Shown: piece by piece, positions 16,922-25,984 of the stretch | Layout of the letters: each line of letters begins with the position of its first letter | How positions within the stretch are numbered: position 1 is the stretch's first letter | Source: Gemmatimonadaceae bacterium | GTDB lineage: Bacteria; Gemmatimonadota; Gemmatimonadetes; Gemmatimonadales; Gemmatimonadaceae | NCBI GenBank assembly: GCA_020846935.1 | Contig: JADLCY010000015.1 | Span: 1-64,000, forward strand | DNA length: 64,000 bases | Reading direction: 5' to 3' | Notes under the pieces: model-generated | Told to the model about the DNA's origin: nothing | What the model saw: the letters and a program-made list of their open reading frames with translations, nothing else | The model's database searches: none | Position numbers and translations under genes: made by a program

Positions 16922-19900
16922 ATGCGAGGGACAACGTTTGGAGCGGCGGTCTTCGAGACCGAGGTAACGCGGATCGAGCCGTCTTCGGAGCTGCATTTTG
17001 CGGTAGTGCTGTACGCGGCCGTGTGCGACCCAGACATCGGGGTGGCACGGGACGAGCTCGCGTCGTTGATCTGGCCCGAAGCGTCGATCGAGTCGTCTCG
17101 GCACAACCTGCGACAGACGCTGTATCGTCTGCGGCAGCTCGGGGTGCCGGTCAATATGAAGGGAGGGCGGGTGGTGCTGACGGAGCTGGACGTCGAGGTG
17201 GACGTTCGGGAGCTCATTCATGGGGCCGTATCGCGCGAAGGCCTCTTGCGGCTCGCAACTCGAGGATTCCTTCCCGGATATGCTCCACGGTTCGGGACGA
17301 AGTTCATGAGTTGGCTTCAGGATCTTCGTGATCGCATTGATCGAGTACGGAGGCACGCGCTGGTTGATGCTCTCCAGGCGGCGCGGTCTCATGCGACCTT
17401 TCGCGAAGTGCAGGGGTTCGCTCGTGCCCTCCTAGCGCTCGATCCACTCAACGAGACGGCGACTCTGCTTCTCGCTGAGGCGCTGGTCATGGAGGGAAGC
17501 AAGGTAGAGGCTGTCCGCCTGCTGGAGGTATACGAGCAAGAGGTCGGCAGTGTATCCGAGGCGATGCAGGTACCAGCTCGGAAGCTGCGCCAGCGAGTCT
17601 CTGAGCGCCTGGATGAGGCGCTCCTTCCTCGACGATCCGAGGTGCCGTTCGTTGGTCGCTCGCAGGAGTTCCAGCAGTTGCGGGAGGGGCTTGCCCGGTG
17701 CCGAGGTGGAGTCGGACAGTACTTCGCGGTTACGGGCGAGGCCGGCATTGGCAAGACGCGCATTGCTAAGGAGCTTCTTCGCTTCGCGGTGCTCGACGGC
17801 GCCCTGCATGTCACGTACGCCTGCACGTCCGGCGACGCGCTGTCCCCGCTGTCGAGCCTCCTCGCGCTGTCAGCATCGATGCTGGCTCTCCCTGGCGCGT
17901 TGGGATGCGCGACGGAGCACCTGCAGCATCTTCGTCGCTTGCAATTGCCTGAAACTGATGCAGCCGAGCTCCAGCGCACAAGCGCGGATATAGCCTATGC
18001 CCAATTGGTGTTGTCTCTCGGAGAGTTGACGTCTGCCGTAACCGACGAAGCACCCTTAGTCCTTTTTGTTGACGACGCGCATCGCCTTCACCAGACATCT
18101 TGGCGCATACTCAGCGACGTCGTGGACAGATGTGCGGGCAAGCGCCTGCTGCTCATCCTGGCAGCGCGCAGACTCCCAGACTGGTACGCGCAGCTGGGGA
18201 TTGATGGTTCCAGTGGCCGAAATCACCACATGATCCTGAAGCCCCTCTCCGTCGAAGACTCTCGGTTGTTCGTCACGGCGTGGAGAGCTAAGGATTCGCC
18301 GATGCCGACAGAGGTCGACTATGAGCGTCTTGTGCAGACCGCCCATGGCAACCCCTTCTACTTGGCCGAACTCCTAGCGCAGGGTGTCACTGACGGTGCT
18401 CACGCCGCGCCTCCCGCAGGCATCAGTGCGCTCATCCAGATGCAGCACCTTTCGCTTACTAAAGGCGCTCAGCGCGCGCTCGCGGCTGCAGCGTTGCTGG
18501 AGCGCCACGCGACAATAGGTCGCGTGGAAGCGGTCCTTGGCTTCTCGTCAGCCGACTTCGTGGGCTTCCTTGACGAACTGGAGACCTCAGGTCTCGTGTC
18601 GATCCAGCAGGGCCACCTCACAGTGAGGCACGCGCTGATTGGTGAGTTCGCGATCTCGCACACCCCCACCTCGGTCGTCTGCTACCTGCGCAATCGCGCG
18701 GCGACCTGCCTCGAGAGAGAAGGCCTCAGCAGCCAAGGCCATGAGCTTCTGAGCGATGCGCTGTCGCACTGGGAGCGTGCCGGCGCTGGCGATCGCGCTG
18801 CTGAGACAGCAGTACGTCTAGGGAAGTGCTTGTCTGACCGCCGCATGTCCACCGAAGCGGCTGCATCCTACCTCAGAGCTCTGAACTTGACCGCCGCTGC
18901 GGGAGTGCGTTCGCGCGCGCTGCTGGGCGCTGCCCAGTCATTGGCGGAGGCCTACGAGTGGCACTCCATTACCGCATTGCGGCCAGAGCTCACGCCGGAG
19001 ATCATGAGCTATCTGCAGCCCCCCCAGCGAGCAACCCTTGCAGTCGTGACTGAGCAGGCGACGATGTGGACCTCGCTTGGAGAGCCGGACTACGAAACGC
19101 TCGAGGAGATTATCGAAGCCGTGGACCTGCACCCCCGGATACGCCTTGAGGCAGCTCAGCTTGCGGTAATCGCGGCCGACAATGCTATGCGAGGGCACGA
19201 GTATTGTGCGCCTCGACAGGCAACCCTTGAGGCCCTGTGCGCGAACGCGCCGAGTGCAATCGAGCGCGCTACCTTCGGAATGATCTGCGCTCTGGCGTTG
19301 AACCAAATCCCCCAGGCACGCAGGACCGCGCTCTCGCTTAGGTCCAGCGCGTGTGAACGGCCGCCTTCAGAACGAGTCCGCCTCAGTCGGCTCGCTGGTC
19401 ACTGTCTCCTTCGACTCGGCTACACCCACGAAGCGCTTGAGGACTTTCAGAGGTCCCTCTCGGACGCAAGGTATCTCCGTCTGCGGACACACCTCGTGAA
19501 CTCGTTGGAGATGCTCGTGCGCTGCCACCTTCAGCTGGGGGACTTTGAGGCGGCGAGCGAGGCTCTCGCCGAGATCAGGAGTAACATTCCAGGTGATGCC
19601 AAGAGTCCAAGGTATGCACGTGCAACTTTTCACTTCGAAGCGATGCTCGCAATGGCGTCACAAGACGGGGAAAGAGCTTCTGTGTCGCGAGCGCTATTGG
19701 AGCGCTTGGACGATGGGCCTCTCTTCGCGCTCGAGCGGCACAGTGAGCTTTTCGCGCGCGCCGCTCTCTCGTTCGCATTTCCGGAGCTAGTCACCATCGA
19801 TTCGGAAAGCTGGCTCCGTACCCTCGACAAGCGCGTACTGACGCGAGGAGCTGTCGACTACTCGGTGGTTGCCCTAACAAGGGCGCTCAAGCTGGTGGGA

Positions 19901-20068
19901 CGAACCCACGACGCAGTAGAGACTGTTAGAGAGTACTTCTCTGAGCTGCGCGCCGAGCGTACACCGCCCTCCGAGCGGCTCTGGTCACTTGCCCCCGCTG
20001 AAGTGCAGTCGGCCTGCCCCCATGTCCTTCGCGGCTATGCGACCACGGTTGCGCGATCTGAGCTGTGA
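16922..20068 (+). CDS. BTAD-type transcriptional regulator with AAA ATPase and TPR-like region
   Basis: 1048 residues from the ATG at 16922 (GGGGG 5 bases upstream); the frame is open back to 16823 but that part is Gly/Ser-rich and dispensable. The first 90 residues form an OmpR-like winged helix (ARDELASLIWP, SSRHNLRQTLYRLRQLG), then a bacterial transcriptional activation domain to about residue 240. An AAA/STAND ATPase follows: Walker A GEAGIGKTRIAKE, Walker B LVLFVDDAHRL. The last 450 residues are helical and TPR-like, likely a sensor for a ligand or partner. Codon use becomes less GC-rich from about 17.9 kb. It ends overlapping the convergent HD-GYP gene. Confidence 0.82.
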   Translation: MRGTTFGAAVFETEVTRIEPSSELHFAVVLYAAVCDPDIGVARDELASLIWPEASIESSRHNLRQTLYRLRQLGVPVNMKGGRVVLTELDVEVDVRELIHGAVSREGLLRLATRGFLPGYAPRFGTKFMSWLQDLRDRIDRVRRHALVDALQAARSHATFREVQGFARALLALDPLNETATLLLAEALVMEGSKVEAVRLLEVYEQEVGSVSEAMQVPARKLRQRVSERLDEALLPRRSEVPFVGRSQEFQQLREGLARCRGGVGQYFAVTGEAGIGKTRIAKELLRFAVLDGALHVTYACTSGDALSPLSSLLALSASMLALPGALGCATEHLQHLRRLQLPETDAAELQRTSADIAYAQLVLSLGELTSAVTDEAPLVLFVDDAHRLHQTSWRILSDVVDRCAGKRLLLILAARRLPDWYAQLGIDGSSGRNHHMILKPLSVEDSRLFVTAWRAKDSPMPTEVDYERLVQTAHGNPFYLAELLAQGVTDGAHAAPPAGISALIQMQHLSLTKGAQRALAAAALLERHATIGRVEAVLGFSSADFVGFLDELETSGLVSIQQGHLTVRHALIGEFAISHTPTSVVCYLRNRAATCLEREGLSSQGHELLSDALSHWERAGAGDRAAETAVRLGKCLSDRRMSTEAAASYLRALNLTAAAGVRSRALLGAAQSLAEAYEWHSITALRPELTPEIMSYLQPPQRATLAVVTEQATMWTSLGEPDYETLEEIIEAVDLHPRIRLEAAQLAVIAADNAMRGHEYCAPRQATLEALCANAPSAIERATFGMICALALNQIPQARRTALSLRSSACERPPSERVRLSRLAGHCLLRLGYTHEALEDFQRSLSDARYLRLRTHLVNSLEMLVRCHLQLGDFEAASEALAEIRSNIPGDAKSPRYARATFHFEAMLAMASQDGERASVSRALLERLDDGPLFALERHSELFARAALSFAFPELVTIDSESWLRTLDKRVLTRGAVDYSVVALTRALKLVGRTHDAVETVREYFSELRAERTPPSERLWSLAPAEVQSACPHVLRGYATTVARSEL

Positions 20069-21456
20069 GACTTGAGCCGCTCGTGCTTAGCGGCCGCATA
20101 GAGCTGTGGCCACACATCTGACGAAACGACCAGATCGCAGATAGTTGGGTCGAACTGCTTTCCGCGGAACTTTATGAACTCTCGACGCGCCTCATCGGGG
20201 TCCAAGGCCTTTCTATATGGCCGGTCGGTTGTGATCGCGTCCAGAGTGTCAGCAAACATGATAATCCTCGATGCCAACGGGATGGCATCGCCTCGAACAC
20301 CATCAGGGTAACCAGTTCCATCCCAGTTCTCATGGTGATGGCGAACCGCCGGTACCACATCCTTAAGTGTTCTGACGAGCCCAACCAGCTCGCTGCTGCG
20401 AACAGGGTGCCGCTTCATCACCTCCCACTCGTCTGGCGTCAGGCGACCCTCCTTGGAAAGAACCTTGGCGAACTCTTCATAGATCTTCCCAACATCATGA
20501 AGCAATGCGGCCACCTGCACGCGCTCGACAGCCGCCTCGCTTAGGCCAAGGGCCCTGGCTATCGTGACCGCGGTAGCCGAGACGCGCTTCGAGTGTCCTG
20601 ACGTGTACGGATCGCGCGCTTCAATCGCAGCTACCATAAGATCCAGAAGCTCTTCGGTTACGTTGGTAAGGTCTGCGGCTGTCTTCATGAGCTGACGCAG
20701 CGCAAGGATCGGCAGGGCCATTCCCAATGCGCCAATCCACCCGAGGTTGGCCGCCAGCCACGCCAAGTACACGACAAACACGATCTGCAGGGCGGTGGTG
20801 CGCACTGATTTCGCCATCGCCTCGGTGAGGAGGCGCATGAACTTCGCATCGGTCACCGACGCCATGATGGCCGAGATGCAGATGTGATTCACCACCATCT
20901 GCGCGACAACATATCCAGCGGCAGGCAGCAGGAGTGCACCCAGCGCGTCCCCGAATCCACTTCCTCTGATGATGAAGTCGCCGTCCGTGAGCGACAGTTG
21001 AACGAGCAGCGCGACTCCCATCTGAAGCACGAGCTGCGCGATGTTAAACGTCGCCTTCACAAGGGCGCGACGGTGCCATACCTGCACCGCGACTTGCCCA
21101 ATCGCAACACCGGCGAGTAGTCGCCAGTCCGGCGCACAAAGGAGCCCCGCCGCATACGGCACGACGCTCGCGGCAGAGACGGTACTCTTGCCCTTGTCGT
21201 AGTGTGCGAGTACCTCGGCAAGGAGCCCGAGCGCCACCAACACCGCGCCAACGACGAAGTGCGGGCCCTTAGGAGGTGTTGTCCCCGAAACGAACCAAAG
21301 GGTGACGACTGCCAGCAACCCGACGGCAACTACAACCGGCAGCGCGCGCATGGCGTCGCTCGGTCGAAGTCGACTCTGCTCGATGTGCTCGCGCACTCGA
21401 CTCCAAGGTCGAGCCTTGAGCCGCTGTGTGGGCTGGGCGTGAGAACCTTCGATCAC
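20035..21456 (-). CDS. membrane HD-GYP phosphodiesterase
   Basis: Up to 473 residues from a GTG at 21456; an ATG at 21351 (MRALPVVV) is an alternative. About seven hydrophobic segments occupy residues 36-250. The HD-GYP domain follows with GHSKRVS, LLHDVGKIYEEF, MKRHP, HHHENWDGTGYPDG and FADTLDAITTDRPYR, so all metal and GYP residues are present and c-di-GMP hydrolysis is expected. The N-terminal membrane region could sense a small ligand. Its 3' end overlaps the BTAD gene by 34 bp, tail to tail. A small peptide gene lies 55 bases upstream in the same orientation. Confidence 0.88.
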   Translation of the reverse strand: MIEGSHAQPTQRLKARPWSRVREHIEQSRLRPSDAMRALPVVVAVGLLAVVTLWFVSGTTPPKGPHFVVGAVLVALGLLAEVLAHYDKGKSTVSAASVVPYAAGLLCAPDWRLLAGVAIGQVAVQVWHRRALVKATFNIAQLVLQMGVALLVQLSLTDGDFIIRGSGFGDALGALLLPAAGYVVAQMVVNHICISAIMASVTDAKFMRLLTEAMAKSVRTTALQIVFVVYLAWLAANLGWIGALGMALPILALRQLMKTAADLTNVTEELLDLMVAAIEARDPYTSGHSKRVSATAVTIARALGLSEAAVERVQVAALLHDVGKIYEEFAKVLSKEGRLTPDEWEVMKRHPVRSSELVGLVRTLKDVVPAVRHHHENWDGTGYPDGVRGDAIPLASRIIMFADTLDAITTDRPYRKALDPDEARREFIKFRGKQFDPTICDLVVSSDVWPQLYAAAKHERLKSHSSDRATVVA

Positions 21457-21511
21457 GGCGTGGTTTGCTGTGCAGCCGCAGCCGCTTCGACAGGAAGGGC
21501 CCCCGAACCCT

Positions 21512-21568
21512 CTAGTGCCACTGAATCACGCCACTTGCGAGCGCCAGCAGCCACTGAATGATGTCCAT
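21512..21568 (-). CDS. small hydrophobic peptide (18 residues) upstream of HD-GYP gene
   Basis: The minus strand reads GAAGGGAGGTTACGCAG-ATG: GGGAGG lies 8 bases before the ATG at 21568, among the best ribosome binding sites in the window. The frame encodes MDIIQWLLALASGVIQWH and then TAG. The peptide is hydrophobic, begins acidic and repeats Ile-Gln-Trp at both ends of an alanine/leucine core. Third codon positions are mostly G or C. It is 55 bases before the HD-GYP start, so the two are likely cotranscribed. It may be a secreted or membrane peptide, a signal, a leader peptide, or a chance frame; a longer overlapping frame is less GC-rich in its third positions. Confidence 0.45.
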   Translation of the reverse strand: MDIIQWLLALASGVIQWH

Positions 21569-21796
21569 CTGCGTAACCTCCCTTCGAGTAGCGCAGACTG
21601 CGATGTGCAGCTGCGTCTTTCCGGTCGGCTCCGCTCACTTGCATTGTGTTCCCGCTCGACGTTCGCTCACGTACTCGGTCCTGCTCGTCCTGCAAACCTG
21701 CTCGGTGGGAACGGGGGCCCTTCAGTTGTCTCGACTGGTCTGCTGTGCGTTCGCCTCGAAAAGGTCGAGTTCCAGTTTCGTCAGGTCGTACGTGCG

Positions 21797-22600
21797 CTAC
21801 CGACGGCTCAGCCAACGATTGGTTGCATCCAGGACCGCCAACACGCTGGCCGTCTCCGGACTGTCCTTCAACTCGCAACTCCCCGTCAACAACACGCTCG
21901 CGCGTGCATGCTGCACCGTCACCCCGACAAAGACGAACTCACGGTCGAACGCCTCGAACACCCGTGCTCCTTCCAGGTCCAGCGGCCTGAGGGAAACATC
22001 CCCAACCGCCAGCGCCCGCATCGCCGCCCGCGCCGCCAACTCGACTCGCGACCGCTCGTTCTCCGTGCCTTCGGCTTCTCCTGTGAAGGACTTGCCGCCT
22101 TTGGCAAGGGTAACGCGGCACGTCAGCCCCTTGGCCCGCGACCGACTCACCTCGACATCCTCAAAATAGAACAACCGCCGCCCACCGGCGTCCGCCAAGG
22201 GCACCACCGGCGCCGGGAGAGACTCCACCACCGGCGCCGGCCCGACCGCCCCCGGCACGCTGGGCACCGCCTGGGGACCCTTCGGCACCTCCGCAGGCGC
22301 CGTCGCCACAGGAACCGCCTCCTCCTTCACCCGGCGCGGCTCCATGCTCGTCGCCACCGAAATCTTGCGGTGATCCACCCGCATCCCCAAGTGCGCGATT
22401 AGAGCACTCTCAATATTCCGGACGGTCTGCTTGGGCGTGAGGTCCGCACTCGTCAGCACATGGATCTCGTCCACCGCCCCGCTATCGCCCGCGATGATCC
22501 GCGCCGCGATGACTCCAGGCAGCGTCGCCAACAGCTCCTCCGCACGCTTGATCGGGAGGACGCTACCAGCAATGAGGGCTGAGGGCTGCGGCTGCGCCAT
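21797..22600 (-). CDS. conserved hypothetical protein with paired small domains
   Basis: 267 residues. Residues 25-85 read LPGVIAARIIAGDSGAVDEIHVL, then KQTVRNIESAL and VDHRKISVA (given here in pieces). I recognise this EIHVL/VRNIES/HRKIS pattern from uncharacterised bacterial proteins, but no function is known. A Pro/Ala/Val-rich linker (about 90-135) joins it to a C-terminal alpha/beta domain (FYFEDVEVSRSRAK, GKSFTGEAEG) ending in LDATNRWLSRR. Not membrane-bound. It is 174 bases after the sigma-54 activator gene on the same strand. The frame continues protein-like for 24 codons beyond the TAG. Confidence 0.75.
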   Translation of the reverse strand: MAQPQPSALIAGSVLPIKRAEELLATLPGVIAARIIAGDSGAVDEIHVLTSADLTPKQTVRNIESALIAHLGMRVDHRKISVATSMEPRRVKEEAVPVATAPAEVPKGPQAVPSVPGAVGPAPVVESLPAPVVPLADAGGRRLFYFEDVEVSRSRAKGLTCRVTLAKGGKSFTGEAEGTENERSRVELAARAAMRALAVGDVSLRPLDLEGARVFEAFDREFVFVGVTVQHARASVLLTGSCELKDSPETASVLAVLDATNRWLSRR

Positions 22601-22774
22601 GCGGATCCACCAACCGAAAAGGGGAGGTTCGTCTCCTGCGCGCCGAGTCGACGTCCCCGAGACCCTCTCCTCAGATCCCCGCGTCGTCCGGGCGCGAGAT
22701 AATGCGTCACACGTCGAGGATTTTCAAGCGACAGGTTCTGCCGCGCAGTTCCAAGTCACTGTCTCGTTCCTGCC

Positions 22775-24376
22775 TCACGAGTCCGCATCCTGCCCCTCCC
22801 CCTCCTCACCGACACCTTCGGAACCGACGAGCTCGTATTCGCGAATCTTCCGGTACAGCGTGCGCTCACCGATCTCGAGCAGCTCCGCCGCCCGACGGCG
22901 ATTACCCCGCGTCTCCCGCAGCGCGTTCTCGATCGCCGCGCGCTCGATCTGCGCCATCGTCATGCCCGGCCGAATGGTCACCGCATTCTCGATCACCTGG
23001 TCCCGCGGCTCGATGCCCGCAGCACTCGCACCGCCCGAGAGCCGATATGCTGAGTCTGCCGCGGGAGCATCTCCGATCCATTGGCCTGCTCCAATGCGAT
23101 CGACATTGTGACCTGGATCATCAATCCGTCGGCGAAGCTCCTCCACCTGAAGCTTGAGCTCCACCAGGCTCCGCAGGATGAACTCCAGCTCCCGACCATC
23201 TGACCCCGACTGCCCGCGGACGAGCGGACCGATGTGCACCGGCAACAGCCGCGACCCACCCTCGCGGATCTGCGAGGGAATATCCGACGCCCCCACCTCG
23301 CGACCATGGGCCAGCACCACCATGCTCTCGATGAGGTTACGCAGCTCGCGCACGTTTCCCGGCCACGCGTAGTCGGTCAGCACCTGCATCGCTTCGGCCG
23401 AAATTCCGCGGAACGGTCGGTCATGTTGACGCGAAAGCTCGCTCACGAACTGCCTGACGAGGACCGGAATGTCGTCCTTCCGGTCGCGAAGCGGCGGCAG
23501 GTAGATCCGCAGCACGTTGAGTCGATAGAACAGGTCCGCGCGAAAGCTCCCGTGCTCGACGGCCTCGCGCAGAGGGGCATTGGTCGCGGCAACGACGCGG
23601 ACGTCCACGGGAATCGTGCTGGTCCCGCCCACGCGTGTGAGCTCTCGCTGCTCCAGCACCCTCAGCAGCTTGACCTGGGTCGAGTGCGGCACGTCGCCGA
23701 TCTCGTCCAGGAAGATCGTCCCGCCGTGCGCCAGTTCGAATCGGCCAAGCCGCCGCTCGGCGGCACCGGTGAACGCACCCTTCTCGTGGCCGAACAGTTC
23801 GCTCTCGAGCAGCGAGTCCGGCAGGGCGCCGACGTTGACCGCGATGAACGGCTTGTTGCGCCGCGGGCTGAGCTGATGGATCGCGCGCGCTACCAGTTCC
23901 TTGCCGGTGCCGCTCTCCCCTTCGATGAGCACGGTGCTGGTCACCGGGGCGATCTGCTCGACCTGCACGAGCACTTCGCGAATCGCTTCGGAGTCCCCGA
24001 TGAGGCCGGTCGCACGGGAGAGACGCCGTCGATCGAGCAGGCGCCTGACACTCCGCACCGCGTCATCGAGGGCGATGGGCTTGGAGAGGACGTCGCTGTA
24101 GCCCATGGCGCGCAGACGCGCCTCGATGCCAGGGTCGGACACGTCCATGAACCCGACCGCGGTGAGGCCGTCCCACAGGAGTTCGCGAACGAGAGCGACG
24201 TTATGCGGATCGAGGAGGCCGCCCGAGAGCACCAGGAGATCGGGCCGCTCGCGACGAATCGCCGATCGTATGTCGTCAAGCGGAGAGACGACCGCGGTCT
24301 CCACTCCGGACTGTTCGAGCGCTGCGTTCAGCCGTACGGCGGGTTCGACGTCGTTGAGGGTGATGAGCACCTTCAC
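22775..24376 (-). CDS. sigma-54-dependent activator with degenerate receiver
   Basis: 533 residues. The N-terminal 120 residues have a receiver fold, but the acidic pocket is altered (ITLNDVEP) and the phospho-acceptor position reads LLVLSGG with no Asp; the Lys in VLSKP is kept. A full sigma-54 AAA+ domain follows: GESGTGKE (Walker A), GAFTGA (sigma-54 loop), FLDEIGD, and R-finger region FYRLNVLRIYLPPLRDR. The end is a Fis-type helix-turn-helix (NRRRAAELLEIGERTLYRKI). It probably works without phosphorylation. It overlaps mogA by 4 bp (ATGA). Confidence 0.9.
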   Translation of the reverse strand: MKVLITLNDVEPAVRLNAALEQSGVETAVVSPLDDIRSAIRRERPDLLVLSGGLLDPHNVALVRELLWDGLTAVGFMDVSDPGIEARLRAMGYSDVLSKPIALDDAVRSVRRLLDRRRLSRATGLIGDSEAIREVLVQVEQIAPVTSTVLIEGESGTGKELVARAIHQLSPRRNKPFIAVNVGALPDSLLESELFGHEKGAFTGAAERRLGRFELAHGGTIFLDEIGDVPHSTQVKLLRVLEQRELTRVGGTSTIPVDVRVVAATNAPLREAVEHGSFRADLFYRLNVLRIYLPPLRDRKDDIPVLVRQFVSELSRQHDRPFRGISAEAMQVLTDYAWPGNVRELRNLIESMVVLAHGREVGASDIPSQIREGGSRLLPVHIGPLVRGQSGSDGRELEFILRSLVELKLQVEELRRRIDDPGHNVDRIGAGQWIGDAPAADSAYRLSGGASAAGIEPRDQVIENAVTIRPGMTMAQIERAAIENALRETRGNRRRAAELLEIGERTLYRKIREYELVGSEGVGEEGEGQDADS

Positions 24377-24867
24377 GCGAAGGACCCCGAGTGGTCGGTC
24401 GGATCACCACGGACGATGTCGACGGCGTGACGGATGACGGGCGCCAGGGCGTCCAGCGCGTCCGCCACACCACTCGGCGAGCCCGGGAGATTCACGATGA
24501 GCGTCCGCGCGCGCGTCCCCGCGGTCGCGCGCGACAGGGCGGCCCGTGGGAATCGTTGCAGTTCCAGGGCACGCATGCGCTCGACGAGACCGGGGGCCTC
24601 ACGTTCGAGCACCGCTCGCGTGGCCTCGGGCGTGTGATCGCGCGGCGAGAGGCCGGTGCCGCCGGTAGTGAACACCACGTCGGCAGAGCCGGTGTCGGAC
24701 CAGTCGAGGAGCCGACGCACGATCGCAACGGTGTCGTCGGGCACGACGGCGCGCGAGACCACGTGCGCGCCGGAACGGCCGGCCCAGGCGACGATCACCT
24801 CGCCCGACGCGTCGGAGCGCGTGCCGGCGGCACAGGCGTCGGACACGGTGAGAACCGCGACGCGCAT
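24373..24867 (-). CDS. MogA/MoaB-family molybdopterin adenylyltransferase-like protein
   Basis: 164 residues from the ATG at 24867, where the typical MRVAVLTVSD start appears. VVFTTGGTGLSPRDHTPEAT is the family signature that binds molybdopterin, and LIVNLPGSPSGVADAL is the second signature. The family adenylylates molybdopterin before metal insertion. No other molybdenum cofactor gene is nearby. It is 4 bases from gcvT and overlaps the sigma-54 activator, so all three are probably in one transcript. Confidence 0.9.
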   Translation of the reverse strand: MRVAVLTVSDACAAGTRSDASGEVIVAWAGRSGAHVVSRAVVPDDTVAIVRRLLDWSDTGSADVVFTTGGTGLSPRDHTPEATRAVLEREAPGLVERMRALELQRFPRAALSRATAGTRARTLIVNLPGSPSGVADALDALAPVIRHAVDIVRGDPTDHSGSFA

Positions 24868-24871
24868 GACC

Positions 24872-25984
24872 CTAGAGGTGCGATCCCTTCGTATAGAACG
24901 GCGTCTTGACGACGGTCGCCCCCACGCGCTTCCCCCGGATCTCCACCTCGAAGGTGTTGCCCGCGGCCGCACGGGCCGCAGGGACGTAGCAGGTGCCGAT
25001 CGCGATGCCTAACGAAGGGCTCATCGTGCCGCTGCACACCTGTCCGCTGGGCACGCCATCGACAAATACGGGATAGCCGTGCCGCGGAATGGCACGCTCG
25101 GCGAAGGTGAAGCCGACCAGCTTGCGCGGAACGCCGGCTTCCTTCTGCCTGACGAGCGCATCGCGGCCGACAAAGTCGCCCTTGGCCAGCTTCACGATCC
25201 AGCCCAGCCCGGCCTCGAGCGGCGTCACCGAGTCGTCGATGTCGTTGCCGTAGAGCGCCATGCCCATCTCGAGACGCAGGGAGTCGCGACACCCCAGGCC
25301 CGTGGGCACGACCTGTCCGGTGGCGATGAGCGCCTTCCACACGGTGGCCGCGTGGGCGTTGTCGAAGTACAGCTCGAAGCCGTCTTCCCCGGTGTAGCCG
25401 GTGCGCGAGATGTACACGCGCGGCGCGCCGGCCACGGTGCCCTGCGTGAAGTGGTAGTAGCCGATCGCGCTCAGATCGACGTCGGTGAGGGGTTGCAGGA
25501 TCGACACGGCCATGGGCCCCTGCAGTGCCAGCAGCGCCACGTCGTCGCTGATGTCCTCGAGCGTGCAGTCAAACCCCGTCAGGTGCCGCGAGATGTGGGC
25601 GAAGTCCTTGTCCTTGTTGCTGGCGTTCACGACCATCAGGATACGATCAGCCTCGCGATACACCAGGCAATCGTCCTCGAAGGTGCCTCGATCGTTCAGA
25701 ATGCCCGAGTACTGCACCTGACCGACGGCCAGCGATGCCACGTTGTTCGTGGTCACGCGGTTGACGAAGTCCACCGCACCGGGCCCTCGCACCAGGAACT
25801 CACCCATGTGCGAGACGTCAAACAGGCCACAACCCTCCCGCACCGCCTTGTGCTCAGCGGAAATCCCGGACGGGTACTGCACGGGCATTTCGTAGCCGGC
25901 AAACGGCACGATCTTGGCGCCGGCGGCCACGTGGAAGTCGAAGAACGGCGTGCGCTTGAGAGCGCCGGACTGAGCGTCGGACAC
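24872..25984 (-). CDS. gcvT: aminomethyltransferase (glycine cleavage T protein)
   Basis: 370 residues, the normal length. LKRTPFFDFHVAAGAKIVPFAG is close to the consensus N-terminus (quoted in part), followed by GCGLFDVSHMGE, YSGILNDRGTFEDDCLVYR, and ISRTGYTGEDGFELYF, which contact folate. The C-terminal barrel has the LGWIVKL region. GcvT transfers the aminomethyl carbon to tetrahydrofolate. The gcvH and gcvP genes are not in the window. Confidence 0.95.
   Translation of the reverse strand: MSDAQSGALKRTPFFDFHVAAGAKIVPFAGYEMPVQYPSGISAEHKAVREGCGLFDVSHMGEFLVRGPGAVDFVNRVTTNNVASLAVGQVQYSGILNDRGTFEDDCLVYREADRILMVVNASNKDKDFAHISRHLTGFDCTLEDISDDVALLALQGPMAVSILQPLTDVDLSAIGYYHFTQGTVAGAPRVYISRTGYTGEDGFELYFDNAHAATVWKALIATGQVVPTGLGCRDSLRLEMGMALYGNDIDDSVTPLEAGLGWIVKLAKGDFVGRDALVRQKEAGVPRKLVGFTFAERAIPRHGYPVFVDGVPSGQVCSGTMSPSLGIAIGTCYVPAARAAAGNTFEVEIRGKRVGATVVKTPFYTKGSHL

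Noticed and set aside
15058-17217. 719-codon open frame antisense to the first VPS10 gene
   Set aside because: Long antisense frames arise from GC-rich codon use; no domain, and the sense strand encodes clear propeller repeats.
21453-21878. 141-codon frame overlapping the 18-residue peptide and ending in GTGA at the HD-GYP start
   Set aside because: The overlap is suggestive, but third positions are only about half G or C and the strong ribosome binding site lies inside it and serves the other frame. Kept only as an alternative.
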